The notes: generated from the sequence alone by a model not told the origin. A stretch of 64,000 nt of DNA from an uncultured Anaerolineae bacterium (GCA_903822545.1 CAIJPN010000013.1:56007-120006); one strand, 5' to 3'; numbered from the stretch's first letter, positions 46,152 to 55,607 are shown. A program made the numbers and translations.

Positions 46152-47006
46152 TTAAAACTTACTTGTGAAGACAGGATACTGCTCGCCATTGAGTTTAAAG
46201 CCTACGTTCTGGTATAGTTTGAGCGAGGCCTGGTTGTCATGTTGTGTATTAACAGTGAGACGGGAGATGTTTTGGCGATGGGCTTCTTCGAGCAGTTTTT
46301 GGATCAGGATGTAGCCGATGCCCCGCCCTTGCATATAGGGGTGAACTGCCAGGCGGGCCAGGTGTGCGCCATAGGCGTTTTTGGTGGTGATCTGATAGCC
46401 AATGATTTCGTTGTTGGCAACGGCGATGGTGGCGAAACCGGCCTGCGAGTAAGCGAATCGCAGCGATTTGAGAGAGTTTTGCCACAGCGGGGCAAATGCG
46501 CGGGTATCGAGGCGGGCCACTTCGGGGAGGTGCGGGTCAGCCATCGGAAGGATTTCGATGCCGGGCGGCAGTGCTCGCCGGGGCGGGGTGGGCGCGCGAT
46601 GGTCAAGCAGTACGATGCTCTGGTTATGCTCAAAGTTGCTGCGGCGCAGGATGGCGCGGAACCAATCTTGGGTAGCGATGGCCGCGACGATGGAGCCTGG
46701 CGTTTTTGCCATTACCTGGCAGGCGGTATCCCACAGTGGTTCCCAGCTATTTTCGATGGTGGATGAGGATGTGCGCGCAAACAGCCGAATCCAGGCGATT
46801 TTTTCGGGGTCTGGCGGGCAGGCCAGGGCAGAGATGATGCGCCCATTCTGTTCTGCGACCCAGTATTCGGGTACGCCAAGCCAATCGAGCGGGGCGCGCC
46901 AATCGAGGTGGCGGTGCACAAATGGTTCAAAGTAGATCAGGTTCGAAATACGACCATGATCTAAAGATTGGGCCTGGCGGGTTGCAATCTGTTCGCCAAC
47001 AATCAT
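46152..47006 (-). CDS. GNAT-family N-acetyltransferase
   Basis: A 284-residue acyltransferase. The acetyl-CoA-binding motif A is near the C-terminus (VHPYMQGRGIGYILIQKLLE), followed by NNQASLKLYQNVGFK-like NQASLKLYQNVGF. The N-terminal half looks like a second, degenerate GNAT fold (AEQNGRIISALACP). I chose the ATG at 47006, which overlaps the stop of the TPR-like gene by four bases. The substrate, protein or small molecule, is unknown. Confidence 0.85.
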   Translation of the reverse strand: MIVGEQIATRQAQSLDHGRISNLIYFEPFVHRHLDWRAPLDWLGVPEYWVAEQNGRIISALACPPDPEKIAWIRLFARTSSSTIENSWEPLWDTACQVMAKTPGSIVAAIATQDWFRAILRRSNFEHNQSIVLLDHRAPTPPRRALPPGIEILPMADPHLPEVARLDTRAFAPLWQNSLKSLRFAYSQAGFATIAVANNEIIGYQITTKNAYGAHLARLAVHPYMQGRGIGYILIQKLLEEAHRQNISRLTVNTQHDNQASLKLYQNVGFKLNGEQYPVFTSKF

Positions 47007-47554
47007 AGTGGATGTACGCGCAACATCCTGGCGAGGATGGAATATAAGAATTTCAGGATACGCTGGCTCGCGGAGGGGTTCTTGAGCCCTGAAAGACCCA
47101 CCCACATGGTCAAAACACCATCAACGAATTTGCCGCCGGTCATCTGCATTTTAGCGAGGTTGGTGGATACAGTGGCAAAGGATTCATCATCACCAATTTC
47201 CTGGAATGCCTGGGCCGATTGTTTAAAGAGTTCCATGGCTGCCTCGCGGCGCCCCAGGGCTTCCAGGGCGGAGGCTTCATTGCCCAGGGCCAGGGCTTTG
47301 CGGCGTGTGTCGGCATGTTCAGCAAAAACCTGGAAGGTGCCGGTGACGATATCGTAGGCTTCCTGTTTTTTTCCGGCACGCAGCAGGCAGACAGATGCGT
47401 TGTTTTTCATTTCGGCTGCTTCGAGGGGATTCCCGGCATTCAGGAAGGCTTCGGCGGCAGCGCTAAAGTGACTGGCGGCCTGTTCAAAATCGCCCAACTG
47501 GTAGGCTTCGGCAGCTTGCTGGCTTAGGTATTTGGGGTCCTGGGATTCGGTCAT
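47003..47554 (-). CDS. TPR-like repeat protein
   Basis: A 183-residue, mostly helical protein with about three tetratricopeptide-like units (for example AAEAYQLGDFEQAASHFSAA and EASALEALGRREAAMELFKQ). Such proteins are protein-binding scaffolds. It starts the run TPR-GNAT-V4R-V4R and is 68 bases after the double-HTH gene. GGAATCCCT precedes the ATG. The partner is unknown. Confidence 0.75.
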   Translation of the reverse strand: MTESQDPKYLSQQAAEAYQLGDFEQAASHFSAAAEAFLNAGNPLEAAEMKNNASVCLLRAGKKQEAYDIVTGTFQVFAEHADTRRKALALGNEASALEALGRREAAMELFKQSAQAFQEIGDDESFATVSTNLAKMQMTGGKFVDGVLTMWVGLSGLKNPSASQRILKFLYSILARMLRVHPL

Positions 47555-47622
47555 AGGGATTCCGCTTGAGCAGGAAAGGGAAAGCGATAGGGGTGTTTCG
47601 ATTCCTGTCGCCTGGTTGCGGG

Positions 47623-48300
47623 TTAGAAAGTGATGTCGAGCAGCCCTTCGGCGACGGCGCGCAGTTTGGCAGTGGAAAGTTGGCTGAGATTTTGCGCCAA
47701 TTCAAGGTAGGGACGGTTGACTGGCAGGCAAACAAAAGCGCGCAAATCGGGGGGCATTTTCAGGAATTCCTGGATGGCCTGCTGGTCGTTCATCCAACGC
47801 CCAATGGGGCCGTTCTGGTCGAAGAAGTTTTCTACGCGTGTACCCAGAACAGATAGGATGGCTTCCAATTCAGGCAGCGGGACAGGCTTTTCCCCTTTTT
47901 CATAAAACGCCAACCGGGTTTGCGGAATGCCGGTTTCGAGTGAGAGCGCTTTGATAGAAATGTTTGCGTTGGTGCGTTTTTGGGTGAGCAGGACGCCAAT
48001 AATGCGGTGACGGAGGCCTGCCAGGGTGGTCAGGTCTAGGTGTTCTGTGCGGGGGGCATCATCAGAGAGGGCGTCTGAACTCCAAAAATGCTGGATTGGC
48101 ATATTGAGGTAGTAGGCCAGCACTTCCAACTCAGGTAATGAAGGGGATTTGCGCCCTTCTTCATAGGCCCGTAATGTGGATGTGGGAATTCCCAGCCCGC
48201 GTGCGCATTCAGGCAGGGTTTTGCGCGAAGCGAGGCGCGCATCGCGGATGAGGACTCCCAATTTTCGGGTGCGAAGGGCAATCTGGGTTTGTAAACTCAT
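47623..48300 (-). CDS. Transcriptional regulator with two XRE-type HTH domains
   Basis: A 225-residue protein with two helix-turn-helix domains of XRE type, near residues 10-70 (LPECARGLGIPTSTLRAYEE) and 95-155 (IKALSLETGIPQTRLAFYEK). Each is followed by a parallel LPELE..L segment, so the protein is an internal duplication. The C-terminal 60 residues are helical. I chose the ATG at 48300, with AAGGAAGTAAC upstream. It may control the TPR-GNAT-V4R run that follows or the CpaF-type gene before it. Confidence 0.8.
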   Translation of the reverse strand: MSLQTQIALRTRKLGVLIRDARLASRKTLPECARGLGIPTSTLRAYEEGRKSPSLPELEVLAYYLNMPIQHFWSSDALSDDAPRTEHLDLTTLAGLRHRIIGVLLTQKRTNANISIKALSLETGIPQTRLAFYEKGEKPVPLPELEAILSVLGTRVENFFDQNGPIGRWMNDQQAIQEFLKMPPDLRAFVCLPVNRPYLELAQNLSQLSTAKLRAVAEGLLDITF

Positions 48301-48430
48301 GTTACTTCCTTCAAGCAGTGCGTCACGCCATGTTTGTTTTTCAAACAAAAGCGAATGCATTTATGCTGTTTTCCTGAAAGTTTGGCGCGAACGCCATCCA
48401 ATAAGGGTTGATTATACCCGAGGCAAATCA

Positions 48431-49744
48431 CTACCTGCGTCGCAGCATATCTCCCAGGTTGGCACCAAAGATTTCGGGAGGAAGTTTGAAACCGGAAGCT
48501 TCAAGGCGCGGTGTAAATAGCGGACGGATGCCGCTGGGTTTGAGCTGCCCAATCACTTTTCCATCAGAAGTCATACCGGTTTGTTCAAACTTGAAGATGT
48601 CGGTCAATACAATGGTATCACCTTCCATGCCGGCTACTTCGGTGATGGCGGTCACTTTGCGGGTGCCATCTTTCAAGCGCGATTGCTGGACGATGAGATC
48701 AACCGCGGAAGAGATTTGCTGGCGAATGACTTTGACGGGCAGATCCATGCCCGCCATTAACACCAGGGTTTCCATACGGGAGATCGCATCACGTGGGGTG
48801 TTAGAGTGAACAGTAGCGAGGGAGCCATCGTGACCGGTGTTCATAGCCTGGAGCATGTCAAGGGCTTCGCCGCCTCGCACTTCACCGACGATGATACGGT
48901 CGGGGCGCATACGCAGGGAGTTTTTCACCAGGTCGCGAATGGTCACCAAACCCTTGCCTTCAATGTTGGCGGGTTTGGTTTCGAGACGCACCACATGCTC
49001 CTGCTGCAACTGCAATTCGGCGGCGTCTTCGATTGTGACGATGCGTTCATTTTCAGGGATCATCCCTGAAAGCACGTTGAGCAGGGTAGTCTTGCCCGAG
49101 CCGGTACCACCGGAGATGATGATGTTCAAGCGGCTGATAACGCAAGCGCGCAGGAACTCGGCCATTTGGGGGGTCATCGAGCCAAACTCGACAAGCTGCT
49201 TCATCGTCAGCTTGTCTTTTTTGAATTTACGGATGGTGATCGACGGGCCATCAATCGAAACAGGCAACACAACAGCATTGACGCGCGAACCGTCTGGCAG
49301 GCGGGCATCCACTGTGGGGCTGTCGGCATCGGCGCGTCGGCCTAAGGGAAGAATGATTCGGTCGATGATACGCTGAACGTGTTCATTGTTCTCGAAGATG
49401 ATGCCGGTCTTGGTTAACTTGCCTTTCTTTTCAACATATACCTTTTTCGGCCCATTGACCATGACTTCGCTGACATCCGGGTCATCCAGCAAAGGCTGGA
49501 TCGGCCCGTAGCCGAGCAATTCGTTTAAGATGTCGCCTGTAATTTGCTGGCGCAGCGAGTCAGGGACGTTAACTTTCAGGCGCGGGAAAAGCTCAGCCAG
49601 CGTCTGTTTGATAACCGCCTCACGTTCTTCGTAGCGCGGATTTTTGCTTTCCAGCTCTCGCGTGAGGGTCTCAAGGATGAAAGTCTTGAGTTTGAGCAGG
49701 TCAGCAGCAGATAGCCCAGAAGGTGCTGATGATAACAGGCTCAT
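48431..49744 (-). CDS. CpaF/TadA-type secretion ATPase
   Basis: A 437-residue hexameric ATPase of the type II/IV secretion superfamily. Walker A is GGTGSGKTTLLN; the aspartate box, Walker B and histidine box are in RMRPDRIIVGEVRGGEALD and TGHDGSLATVHSN. CpaF/TadA proteins drive Tad (Flp) pili or related machines, but no tadB, tadC or pilin gene is adjacent, so the ATPase is an orphan here. GGAGAACACGA precedes the ATG, which overlaps the 99-residue gene by four bases. It could work with pilus genes elsewhere or power a different process. Confidence 0.88.
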   Translation of the reverse strand: MSLLSSAPSGLSAADLLKLKTFILETLTRELESKNPRYEEREAVIKQTLAELFPRLKVNVPDSLRQQITGDILNELLGYGPIQPLLDDPDVSEVMVNGPKKVYVEKKGKLTKTGIIFENNEHVQRIIDRIILPLGRRADADSPTVDARLPDGSRVNAVVLPVSIDGPSITIRKFKKDKLTMKQLVEFGSMTPQMAEFLRACVISRLNIIISGGTGSGKTTLLNVLSGMIPENERIVTIEDAAELQLQQEHVVRLETKPANIEGKGLVTIRDLVKNSLRMRPDRIIVGEVRGGEALDMLQAMNTGHDGSLATVHSNTPRDAISRMETLVLMAGMDLPVKVIRQQISSAVDLIVQQSRLKDGTRKVTAITEVAGMEGDTIVLTDIFKFEQTGMTSDGKVIGQLKPSGIRPLFTPRLEASGFKLPPEIFGANLGDMLRRR

Positions 49745-50040
49745 TCGTGTTCTCCTGAAGTGCTTTGATCATCATGCGGGATAACCCAGATGATTTGTAA
49801 GCGTGAAACGGTCATGAAATCAGTTTTGTACAAAACTTCGCCATTGGCTCCAAAAACTTTGGCATCGGTAACTGCCATAAACGGCTGGCTACTGTCAAGT
49901 TCATCTTTAACCCGTCCATCCAGGCGAATATGAATGTAGCCTTCGATAAGGTGGGTGGTCGTCTGGATCATAGCCGGAACCGCCACCTTTGAAATAATGT
50001 CGGTGAAATACTTACCCTTGTCATTGAACTCGATAGACAT
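49741..50040 (-). CDS. Small protein coupled to the CpaF-type ATPase, unknown function
   Basis: A 99-residue soluble protein starting MSIEFNDKGKYFTDIISK and ending with an acidic tail. The middle (EGYIHIRLDGRVKDELDSSQ, then FMAVTDAKVFGANGEVLYKT) predicts a compact beta-rich fold. I do not recognise the family with certainty. GGAGCGTTGAT precedes the ATG, and its stop overlaps the ATPase start, so the two are made together. An accessory or regulatory role for the ATPase is inferred. Confidence 0.75.
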   Translation of the reverse strand: MSIEFNDKGKYFTDIISKVAVPAMIQTTTHLIEGYIHIRLDGRVKDELDSSQPFMAVTDAKVFGANGEVLYKTDFMTVSRLQIIWVIPHDDQSTSGEHE

Positions 50041-50106
50041 ATCAACGCTCCAGTTGTTTGGGTGCAGAAATCAAAAATCGCCTGTCGGGATGGTGGCACA
50101 GGGTGG

Positions 50107-50802
50107 TTAAATCTCTATGGGAGGCATGAGATAGCCCAACCCAGAGCGGGTAACAATATGCTTGGGTGAGTGGGCGTCGGCTTCCAGTTTTTGGCGCAAG
50201 CGGGCAATACTCACCCACAAGATTTCTTTGTCATCACGGTATTCCGCGCCCCACACACTGGTCAGCAGTTCTTCAGCGCTGAGCACTTTGCCAATGTTGT
50301 GAGCAAATTGCAAGAGCAGGCGATATTCGGTGGCAGAGAGGAATACTGGCTGGCTGCCGCGCCAGACCTCGGCGCGCGCAAAGTCGATTTTCAGGTCGCC
50401 ATGTTCAAAGAAACGGCTTTGGGCCACATCTTTTGAAACCTGCGAGCGGCGCAGCACCGCGCGAACACGCGCCAGCAGCTCTGTGGCCGAGAAGGGCTTC
50501 ACCAGGTAATCATCTGCGCCCATATCCAGGCCGCGCACCCGGTCTTGCTCCTCGCCTTTGGCAGTAAGGATGATGATGGGGACGTTGGAGAACTGCCGGA
50601 TGCGCTGGCAGACTGAAAAGCCATCCAGCCGGGGCATCATCACATCGAGCAAGATCAAATCGGCAGGATTGGTGGAAAACGCTTCCAGCGCACGCACCCC
50701 ATCCTGGGCGGTGTAGACATCGTACCCTTCGGTGCGCAAGTTCGCTTCCAAAAGGCGCAGGTAACGAGGTTCGTCATCGACGACCAGAATTTTTTCAGCC
50801 AT
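50107..50802 (-). CDS. OmpR/PhoB-type response regulator
   Basis: A 231-residue transcription factor with a receiver domain (residues 1-120; phospho-acceptor in LILLDVMMPRLDG; conserved lysine in DDYLVKPF) and a C-terminal winged-helix DNA-binding domain (AEELLTSVWGAEYRDDKEIL). GGAGG precedes the ATG by six bases. It follows two histidine kinase genes, the nearer ending 15 bases upstream, so it is probably their output. It probably controls genes nearby such as the CpaF-type ATPase. Confidence 0.94.
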   Translation of the reverse strand: MAEKILVVDDEPRYLRLLEANLRTEGYDVYTAQDGVRALEAFSTNPADLILLDVMMPRLDGFSVCQRIRQFSNVPIIILTAKGEEQDRVRGLDMGADDYLVKPFSATELLARVRAVLRRSQVSKDVAQSRFFEHGDLKIDFARAEVWRGSQPVFLSATEYRLLLQFAHNIGKVLSAEELLTSVWGAEYRDDKEILWVSIARLRQKLEADAHSPKHIVTRSGLGYLMPPIEI

Positions 50803-50817
50803 TTAATGCCTCCAAAC

Positions 50818-52020
50818 TTAAAGGTGAACTTCCTTCCCCAAGACCAGCGGGAGAGAAATGATAAAGGTAGTGCCTTTGCCCATTTGCGACTCGACGTTCA
50901 ATTCGCCGCCATGTGCTTCGATGATTTTCTTGCAAATGAACAACCCCAACCCCGACCCGGTGGTATTAAAAGTCTGGGTGGGTACCCGGTAAAAGCGGTC
51001 AAACAGGTGCGGCAGGTGTTCGGCAGGAATGCCCGGCCCGTGATCGCTAAAATAAATTGTGATGTGCTTTTTAGATTCGCCCAGTTTAATATCCACCGGC
51101 GTGCCTGGTGCGTATTTGGAGGCGTTGCTGAACAGGTTTTCAATCACCTGGGCAATGCGCACCGCATCAGCCATCACTGATGAGCAGGAAGGCAGGTCGG
51201 CGTTAACATCCATATTGTAACGGGCTTTGCTACGAAACATGGTATCTCGAATGACCGTATCCAACCGGACAGGCTGGAAGTTCATTGGCAGGGTATTGCT
51301 TTGCAGGCGCGCCGACTCAAGCATATTTGAGATGAGTTCAGCCAGGCGGTCAGCTTCTTCATCAATAATGGTCAGGAATTCCCGGCGGGTTTCTTCATCC
51401 CACTCAGTATCTTTGCGCAGCAGGGTGGTGGAATAGCCTTTGATGAACCCAAGCGGGGTGCGCAGTTCATGTGAAATGGTATCGATGAACTCCTGCTGGA
51501 GGGCGATCACCCGCCGGGCATCTTGCAGCGCCTTGATCTTTTCCAGCAACATTTTCCGATCGATCAGGCTGCTGATCTGGGTGGCGATATATTGCCCACG
51601 CTGTAAGTGGTCGGGGGTATACACCGGGCCGCCAAAGCGCACAAAAACAAGCGCGCCAATGGTTCCTTCAGAAGTGCGCAGGGGCAAACCCATCAGGCAG
51701 GGGAAATCAACACGGTTTTCCCCATCAACAGGCCTGGCAGTTTCGTGAACCACCAGGGAATTTTTCCCCATCACTTCGTTGGCAGTTTCCTCGCCCCAGG
51801 CTGCATCGGCCTCGGCAGATTGGCCGCGGCCGACTGCCCTGGCGTAGGCAATTGTGAGGGGTTCATGTTCTTTTTCAAACAGGTAGAGTGCCAGGTTGTC
51901 AAAAATAAACACAGAGCGCACTACTTGAATAACCGAATCGAGTGCTTCCTTCCAGTCACGGTGCTGTGTCAAGGCCTCGGCAATGGCTAAATAATCGGGG
52001 GTGAGCTCTGTAGTATTCAT
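50818..52020 (-). CDS. GAF-domain histidine kinase
   Basis: A 400-residue soluble histidine kinase: GAF domain (about residues 10-160), coiled linker, HisKA (FIDTISHELRTPLGFIKGYS), and HATPase with N, G1 and G2 boxes (IENLFSNASKYAPG; SDHGPGIPAEHLP; GSGLGLFICKKIIEAHGG). No membrane helix is present, so it senses an internal signal. It starts four bases after the other kinase and ends 15 bases before the response regulator. Confidence 0.92.
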   Translation of the reverse strand: MNTTELTPDYLAIAEALTQHRDWKEALDSVIQVVRSVFIFDNLALYLFEKEHEPLTIAYARAVGRGQSAEADAAWGEETANEVMGKNSLVVHETARPVDGENRVDFPCLMGLPLRTSEGTIGALVFVRFGGPVYTPDHLQRGQYIATQISSLIDRKMLLEKIKALQDARRVIALQQEFIDTISHELRTPLGFIKGYSTTLLRKDTEWDEETRREFLTIIDEEADRLAELISNMLESARLQSNTLPMNFQPVRLDTVIRDTMFRSKARYNMDVNADLPSCSSVMADAVRIAQVIENLFSNASKYAPGTPVDIKLGESKKHITIYFSDHGPGIPAEHLPHLFDRFYRVPTQTFNTTGSGLGLFICKKIIEAHGGELNVESQMGKGTTFIISLPLVLGKEVHL

Positions 52021-52024
52021 TGAG

Positions 52025-53044
52025 TCAATCTTTCACAAAAACCAGGGGGAAGGTGATGGTTGTGCCAACGTTTAATACTGATTTTACATCGACTATTGAG
52101 CCGTGGGCCTCCACAATCTGGCGAACCAGGGCCATTCCCAGGCCGGTTCCGCCATATTTGCGGGTGGGTGATGCGTCTAGCTGGTGAAAAGGCTCAAAAA
52201 TCTCAGACATACGTTCTTCCGGAATGCCAATGCCGGTATCCCCAATGGATATCAGCGCCATCCGGCCGGTCTCGTTGCTAATGGAAATTGTGACCCGGCC
52301 ATTTTTGGGTGTAAATTTGATGGCATTATCGAGCAGTTGCAAGAAAACCCAGGTGATCTTTTCTTCATCGGCCCGCACCGGGGGCAGGGATGGGTCGACA
52401 TGGGTCTCGATCTGGATTTGCTTATCGTCGGCTTTGTTCAAGGTGCGTTTGACCACCGCTGAAACAACCTGGTTTAAGTCCACTGGCTGCACCTGGAGGC
52501 TCATCTCGCCCCGGGCGGCCAGTGAGAATTGGATCAGGTCATCGATCAGGGTTTGCAGCCTGCCAGTGGAACGCACCGAAACATCCAGCGCTTTGATTTG
52601 GTCCTCGTTGAGCGGGCCAAGTGCCTCGGTTGATAAAAGTTCCAGGTAACCGCGAATGTGTGTCAATGGAGTACGCAGTTCATGGGAAACGTTGGCAACG
52701 AAGTTGGCCTTCATCTGGCTAAGCTCAGAAAGTTTGCGCAAAGCCCCTTCCAGCTCGGCGGTGCGCTGACGCACGCGATTCTCAAGGTTTTTGTTGGCAT
52801 CTTCGAGCGCAGAACGCAGCCGCAATATCTGTTCGGTGATGGCTCGGTCGAGGGTGGGGCGGTCGAGCAGGTGCAAGTCGATGAGCGCTTGCCCCAAAAG
52901 GCGTGGGTTACCATGCTCGGCCTGGGCGCGCTGGTAATCAAGAGCCTGCTTCAGTTGGGCATCGGTCAGCAGCCCCATTTGAACCAGTTGATCTCCGAGC
53001 CGGGGCACGAGCACTTCAGGGGTGAGTAGTTCATTGTTATCCAT
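52025..53044 (-). CDS. Histidine kinase with GspE/MshE N-terminal-like domain
   Basis: A 339-residue kinase. Residues about 10-75 (LGDQLVQMGLLTDAQLKQAL; LIDLHLLDRPTLDRAITEQI) resemble the N-terminal domain of type II secretion and type IV pilus ATPases (GspE_N/MshEN), a domain that binds c-di-GMP in MshE. After a coiled coil come HisKA (NFVANVSHELRTPLTHIRGY) and HATPase ([32 protein letters not shown]). I chose the ATG at 53044, preceded by AGGAGGTACACAAC. It stands first in a kinase-kinase-regulator run that leads to a CpaF-type ATPase, linking the pilus-type domain to a pilus-type motor. Confidence 0.88.
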   Translation of the reverse strand: MDNNELLTPEVLVPRLGDQLVQMGLLTDAQLKQALDYQRAQAEHGNPRLLGQALIDLHLLDRPTLDRAITEQILRLRSALEDANKNLENRVRQRTAELEGALRKLSELSQMKANFVANVSHELRTPLTHIRGYLELLSTEALGPLNEDQIKALDVSVRSTGRLQTLIDDLIQFSLAARGEMSLQVQPVDLNQVVSAVVKRTLNKADDKQIQIETHVDPSLPPVRADEEKITWVFLQLLDNAIKFTPKNGRVTISISNETGRMALISIGDTGIGIPEERMSEIFEPFHQLDASPTRKYGGTGLGMALVRQIVEAHGSIVDVKSVLNVGTTITFPLVFVKD

Positions 53045-53067
53045 GTTGTGTACCTCCTGGAAAGCGT

Positions 53068-54663
53068 TTAATGCTGGTAAACCCATTCTCCCCCCACCAT
53101 GGTCGCAGCGGAATGCATCTCTGTAAGTTCGTCAGGGTGGCAGGTGAAAGGATCGTTTTCGAGGACTATCAAATCAGCCAGGGTGCCAGGAGACAGCCGC
53201 CCGAGGCGGTCTTCCCAACCGGCGGTGTAGGCCGGGCCGGTGGTGTAAGCAGCCAGGGCCTCTGGCATGGTCAATTTTTCTTCCGGGATCCAACCTTCCG
53301 GGGCGGGAGCACCATCAACTCGCTGTCGGGTGACGGCGGCGCGTAACCCCCAGAAGGGATTGGGGCTTTCAACCGGGGCATCTGAACCAAAAGCCAGCAC
53401 CGCGCCATGATTGAGCTGGGTGCGCCAGGCGTAAGAGAGCCTGGTGCGCTCACCCCAGTAGCGCTCAGCGGCAAACATATCAGACGTAGCGTGGATGGGC
53501 TGCATTGATGCAATAATGTTTAATTTCCCGAGACGCCCGGCGTCATCGGGATGAATGATCTGGACGTGTTCGATGCGGTGGCGCAGCGCCGGGAGGCGGT
53601 TTTCGCGCTCGTAGCTGCGCAGTTGCTCGAAACCATCCAAGACTTCATGCACAGCCCGGTCGCCGATGGCGTGAACCGTCATGCTCAGGCCAGATTCGGC
53701 GGCCTGGCGGCCATGCTCGAAGAATTCTTCACCGTCTATATTCAGGATACCTCGATTTGAGGGTTCATTCAAGTAGGGCTGGAACATTGCCGCAGTACGC
53801 GGGCCGAGCGCGCCATCCATAAAAACTTTAATGGAACCGATACGCAAGAAATCATCGCCAAAGCCACTGCGCAAGCCGAGGGCGCTGGCTTGCGGCAGCA
53901 ACTCGACGGGCAGGTTTTTGACAACGCGCAGTTTCAGGCGGCCATCCTGCCGAAGCTGCTGCAAGGCCATGAAACAGGTGCGCCGGTCAAAATCGTGGAC
54001 GCCGGTCAGGCCCAGTTTCCACAGGTTGGTTTGAGCCTGGGCGATGGCCTCAGCAACATCTGAGGATGTCTCGGCGGGGGTTGCCGCGAGGCCAATTTCC
54101 ATGGCGGTTTCGAGCAGGATGCCGGTAGGCTGGCCGCTGGTATTGCGGACGATTTTGCCATTTTCCGGGTCAGGGGAGTCTGGGGTGATGCCGGCCAGCT
54201 TCAGGGCGGTGGAATTGGCCCAGGCGGCGTGCAGCGATTTGGCAGTGAGAAGAATCGGGTGGGCGGTGCTGATGGCGTCCAGGTCATCGGCAGTGGGAAA
54301 TTCACCATTGGAAGCGCCATCAGACCAATCATTTTGCTGCCAGCCATGGCCAAGCACCCATTTTCCCGGTGGAGTCTGGGCAACGCGTTCGGCCACCCGG
54401 CGCAGGGCCTCGGCTTTGGTGGGGGTTTCCACATCCACTTTTTGCAGGCCGAGGGCGTAGTATTGCAGGTGGAGATGGGCATCGGTGAGGCCAGGCAGGA
54501 TGGTGCGCCCGCCCATGTCTTCGCGGCTGGCGCGCGCGCCAAATGAATCGAGCAATTCGGGGCCGCCAATGGCAGCCACACGTTCACGGTCGATGACGAG
54601 CACCGAGGCTTGTGGGCGCGACTGGTCGAGGCTGTGGATGTGGGCGTTATAAAGGATTTTCAT
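53068..54663 (-). CDS. Amidohydrolase of the YtcJ-like family
   Basis: A 531-residue metal-dependent hydrolase (amidohydrolase family 3). The metal-binding HxH is in LTDAHLHLQY, further metal ligands are in MTVHAIGDRAVHEV and RHRIEHVQI, and the catalytic aspartate is in LAFGSDAPVESPNP. The C-terminus carries the typical YTAGWEDRLGRLSPGTLADL segment. No signal peptide is present. Two in-frame ATGs (54684 and 54663) lack a strong ribosome binding site; I prefer 54663, giving MKILYNAHIHSLD. The substrate is unknown. It sits between parB and the kinase genes. Confidence 0.9.
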   Translation of the reverse strand: MKILYNAHIHSLDQSRPQASVLVIDRERVAAIGGPELLDSFGARASREDMGGRTILPGLTDAHLHLQYYALGLQKVDVETPTKAEALRRVAERVAQTPPGKWVLGHGWQQNDWSDGASNGEFPTADDLDAISTAHPILLTAKSLHAAWANSTALKLAGITPDSPDPENGKIVRNTSGQPTGILLETAMEIGLAATPAETSSDVAEAIAQAQTNLWKLGLTGVHDFDRRTCFMALQQLRQDGRLKLRVVKNLPVELLPQASALGLRSGFGDDFLRIGSIKVFMDGALGPRTAAMFQPYLNEPSNRGILNIDGEEFFEHGRQAAESGLSMTVHAIGDRAVHEVLDGFEQLRSYERENRLPALRHRIEHVQIIHPDDAGRLGKLNIIASMQPIHATSDMFAAERYWGERTRLSYAWRTQLNHGAVLAFGSDAPVESPNPFWGLRAAVTRQRVDGAPAPEGWIPEEKLTMPEALAAYTTGPAYTAGWEDRLGRLSPGTLADLIVLENDPFTCHPDELTEMHSAATMVGGEWVYQH

Positions 54664-54725
54664 CGGATGTATTGTTTTTATCATAACCCAACAGATGCGG
54701 GAATGCCTGCCAGGTTTGTTGCAGG

Positions 54726-55604
54726 TCAGCCAGGTTCTATCAGGCGCGAGAGCAGCGAGGTGAGTTCTTCATCAGAATAAAAATAAAGGGTCAGGCTGCC
54801 ATTGCCTTTTTTTCCGGTTTTCAGGCTGACTTTTGTGCCAAGGCTGGTGCGCAATCGCTCTTCGAGTGCAACGATATCGGGCGCGGGGCGGCCTTTGGCT
54901 TTGGATGGCAGTTTTTCACCCCCCAATTTGCGCACCAATTCTTCGGTTTCGCGCACGGTGAGTTCTTTGGCCAGCACAGTCTGGAGGGCGGCATTTTGGG
55001 CCGGTGAACTGGAGAGCGCCAGCAATGCGCGGGCATGTCCTTCGCTGATGCGGCCATCTACCAGGGCTTGCAGGCTGGCATCTGATAGTTTGAGCAGGCG
55101 CAGGGTGTTGGTGATGGCAACGCGGCTTTTCCCCACCCGCTGGGCAATGTCTTCGTGGGAGAGTTTAAAATCGTCTGAAAGCTGGCGGTAGGCGTTGGCT
55201 TCTTCCAGTGGATTCAGGTCGGCGCGCTGGACATTTTCGATGAGCGCCAGTTCGAGGCGCTGCTGGTCGGTGGTCTGCCGGACGATGACGGGCACTTCTT
55301 TCAGCCCGGCCAACCTGGCAGCCTGCCAGCGCCGTTCGCCCGCCACCAGGATGTAGCCACTGCCAACATCGTCTCGGCTGATCAACAGCGGTTGGATGAT
55401 GCCATGCTCCCTGATTGAGTTTGCCAGTTCCTGGAGTTGATCTGGGTCGAAATGAGAACGTGGCTGGCGCGGGTTGGGGGTGATTTTTTCCACCGGAACG
55501 GTCAAAACACCGCCCTGAGACTCTTGGGAAGGTGCCGCCCCCGGCTGGAATCCGGTAGGGATGAGCGCATCCAGCCCTTTACCAAGTCCGGTATGTTTGG
55601 GCAT
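54726..55604 (-). CDS. parB: Chromosome partitioning protein ParB
   Basis: A 292-residue ParB/Spo0J protein. It has the CTP-binding N-terminal domain (NPRQPRSHFDPDQLQELANS; VAGERRWQAARLAGLKEVPV), a helix-turn-helix region (SHEDIAQRVGKSRVAITNTL) and a C-terminal dimerisation segment. It loads at parS and spreads as a clamp to organise the origin region. GAGGAGACATAGCAC precedes the ATG, three bases after parA. No canonical parS was seen in the window. Confidence 0.96.
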   Translation of the reverse strand: MPKHTGLGKGLDALIPTGFQPGAAPSQESQGGVLTVPVEKITPNPRQPRSHFDPDQLQELANSIREHGIIQPLLISRDDVGSGYILVAGERRWQAARLAGLKEVPVIVRQTTDQQRLELALIENVQRADLNPLEEANAYRQLSDDFKLSHEDIAQRVGKSRVAITNTLRLLKLSDASLQALVDGRISEGHARALLALSSSPAQNAALQTVLAKELTVRETEELVRKLGGEKLPSKAKGRPAPDIVALEERLRTSLGTKVSLKTGKKGNGSLTLYFYSDEELTSLLSRLIEPG

Positions 55605-55607
55605 GTG

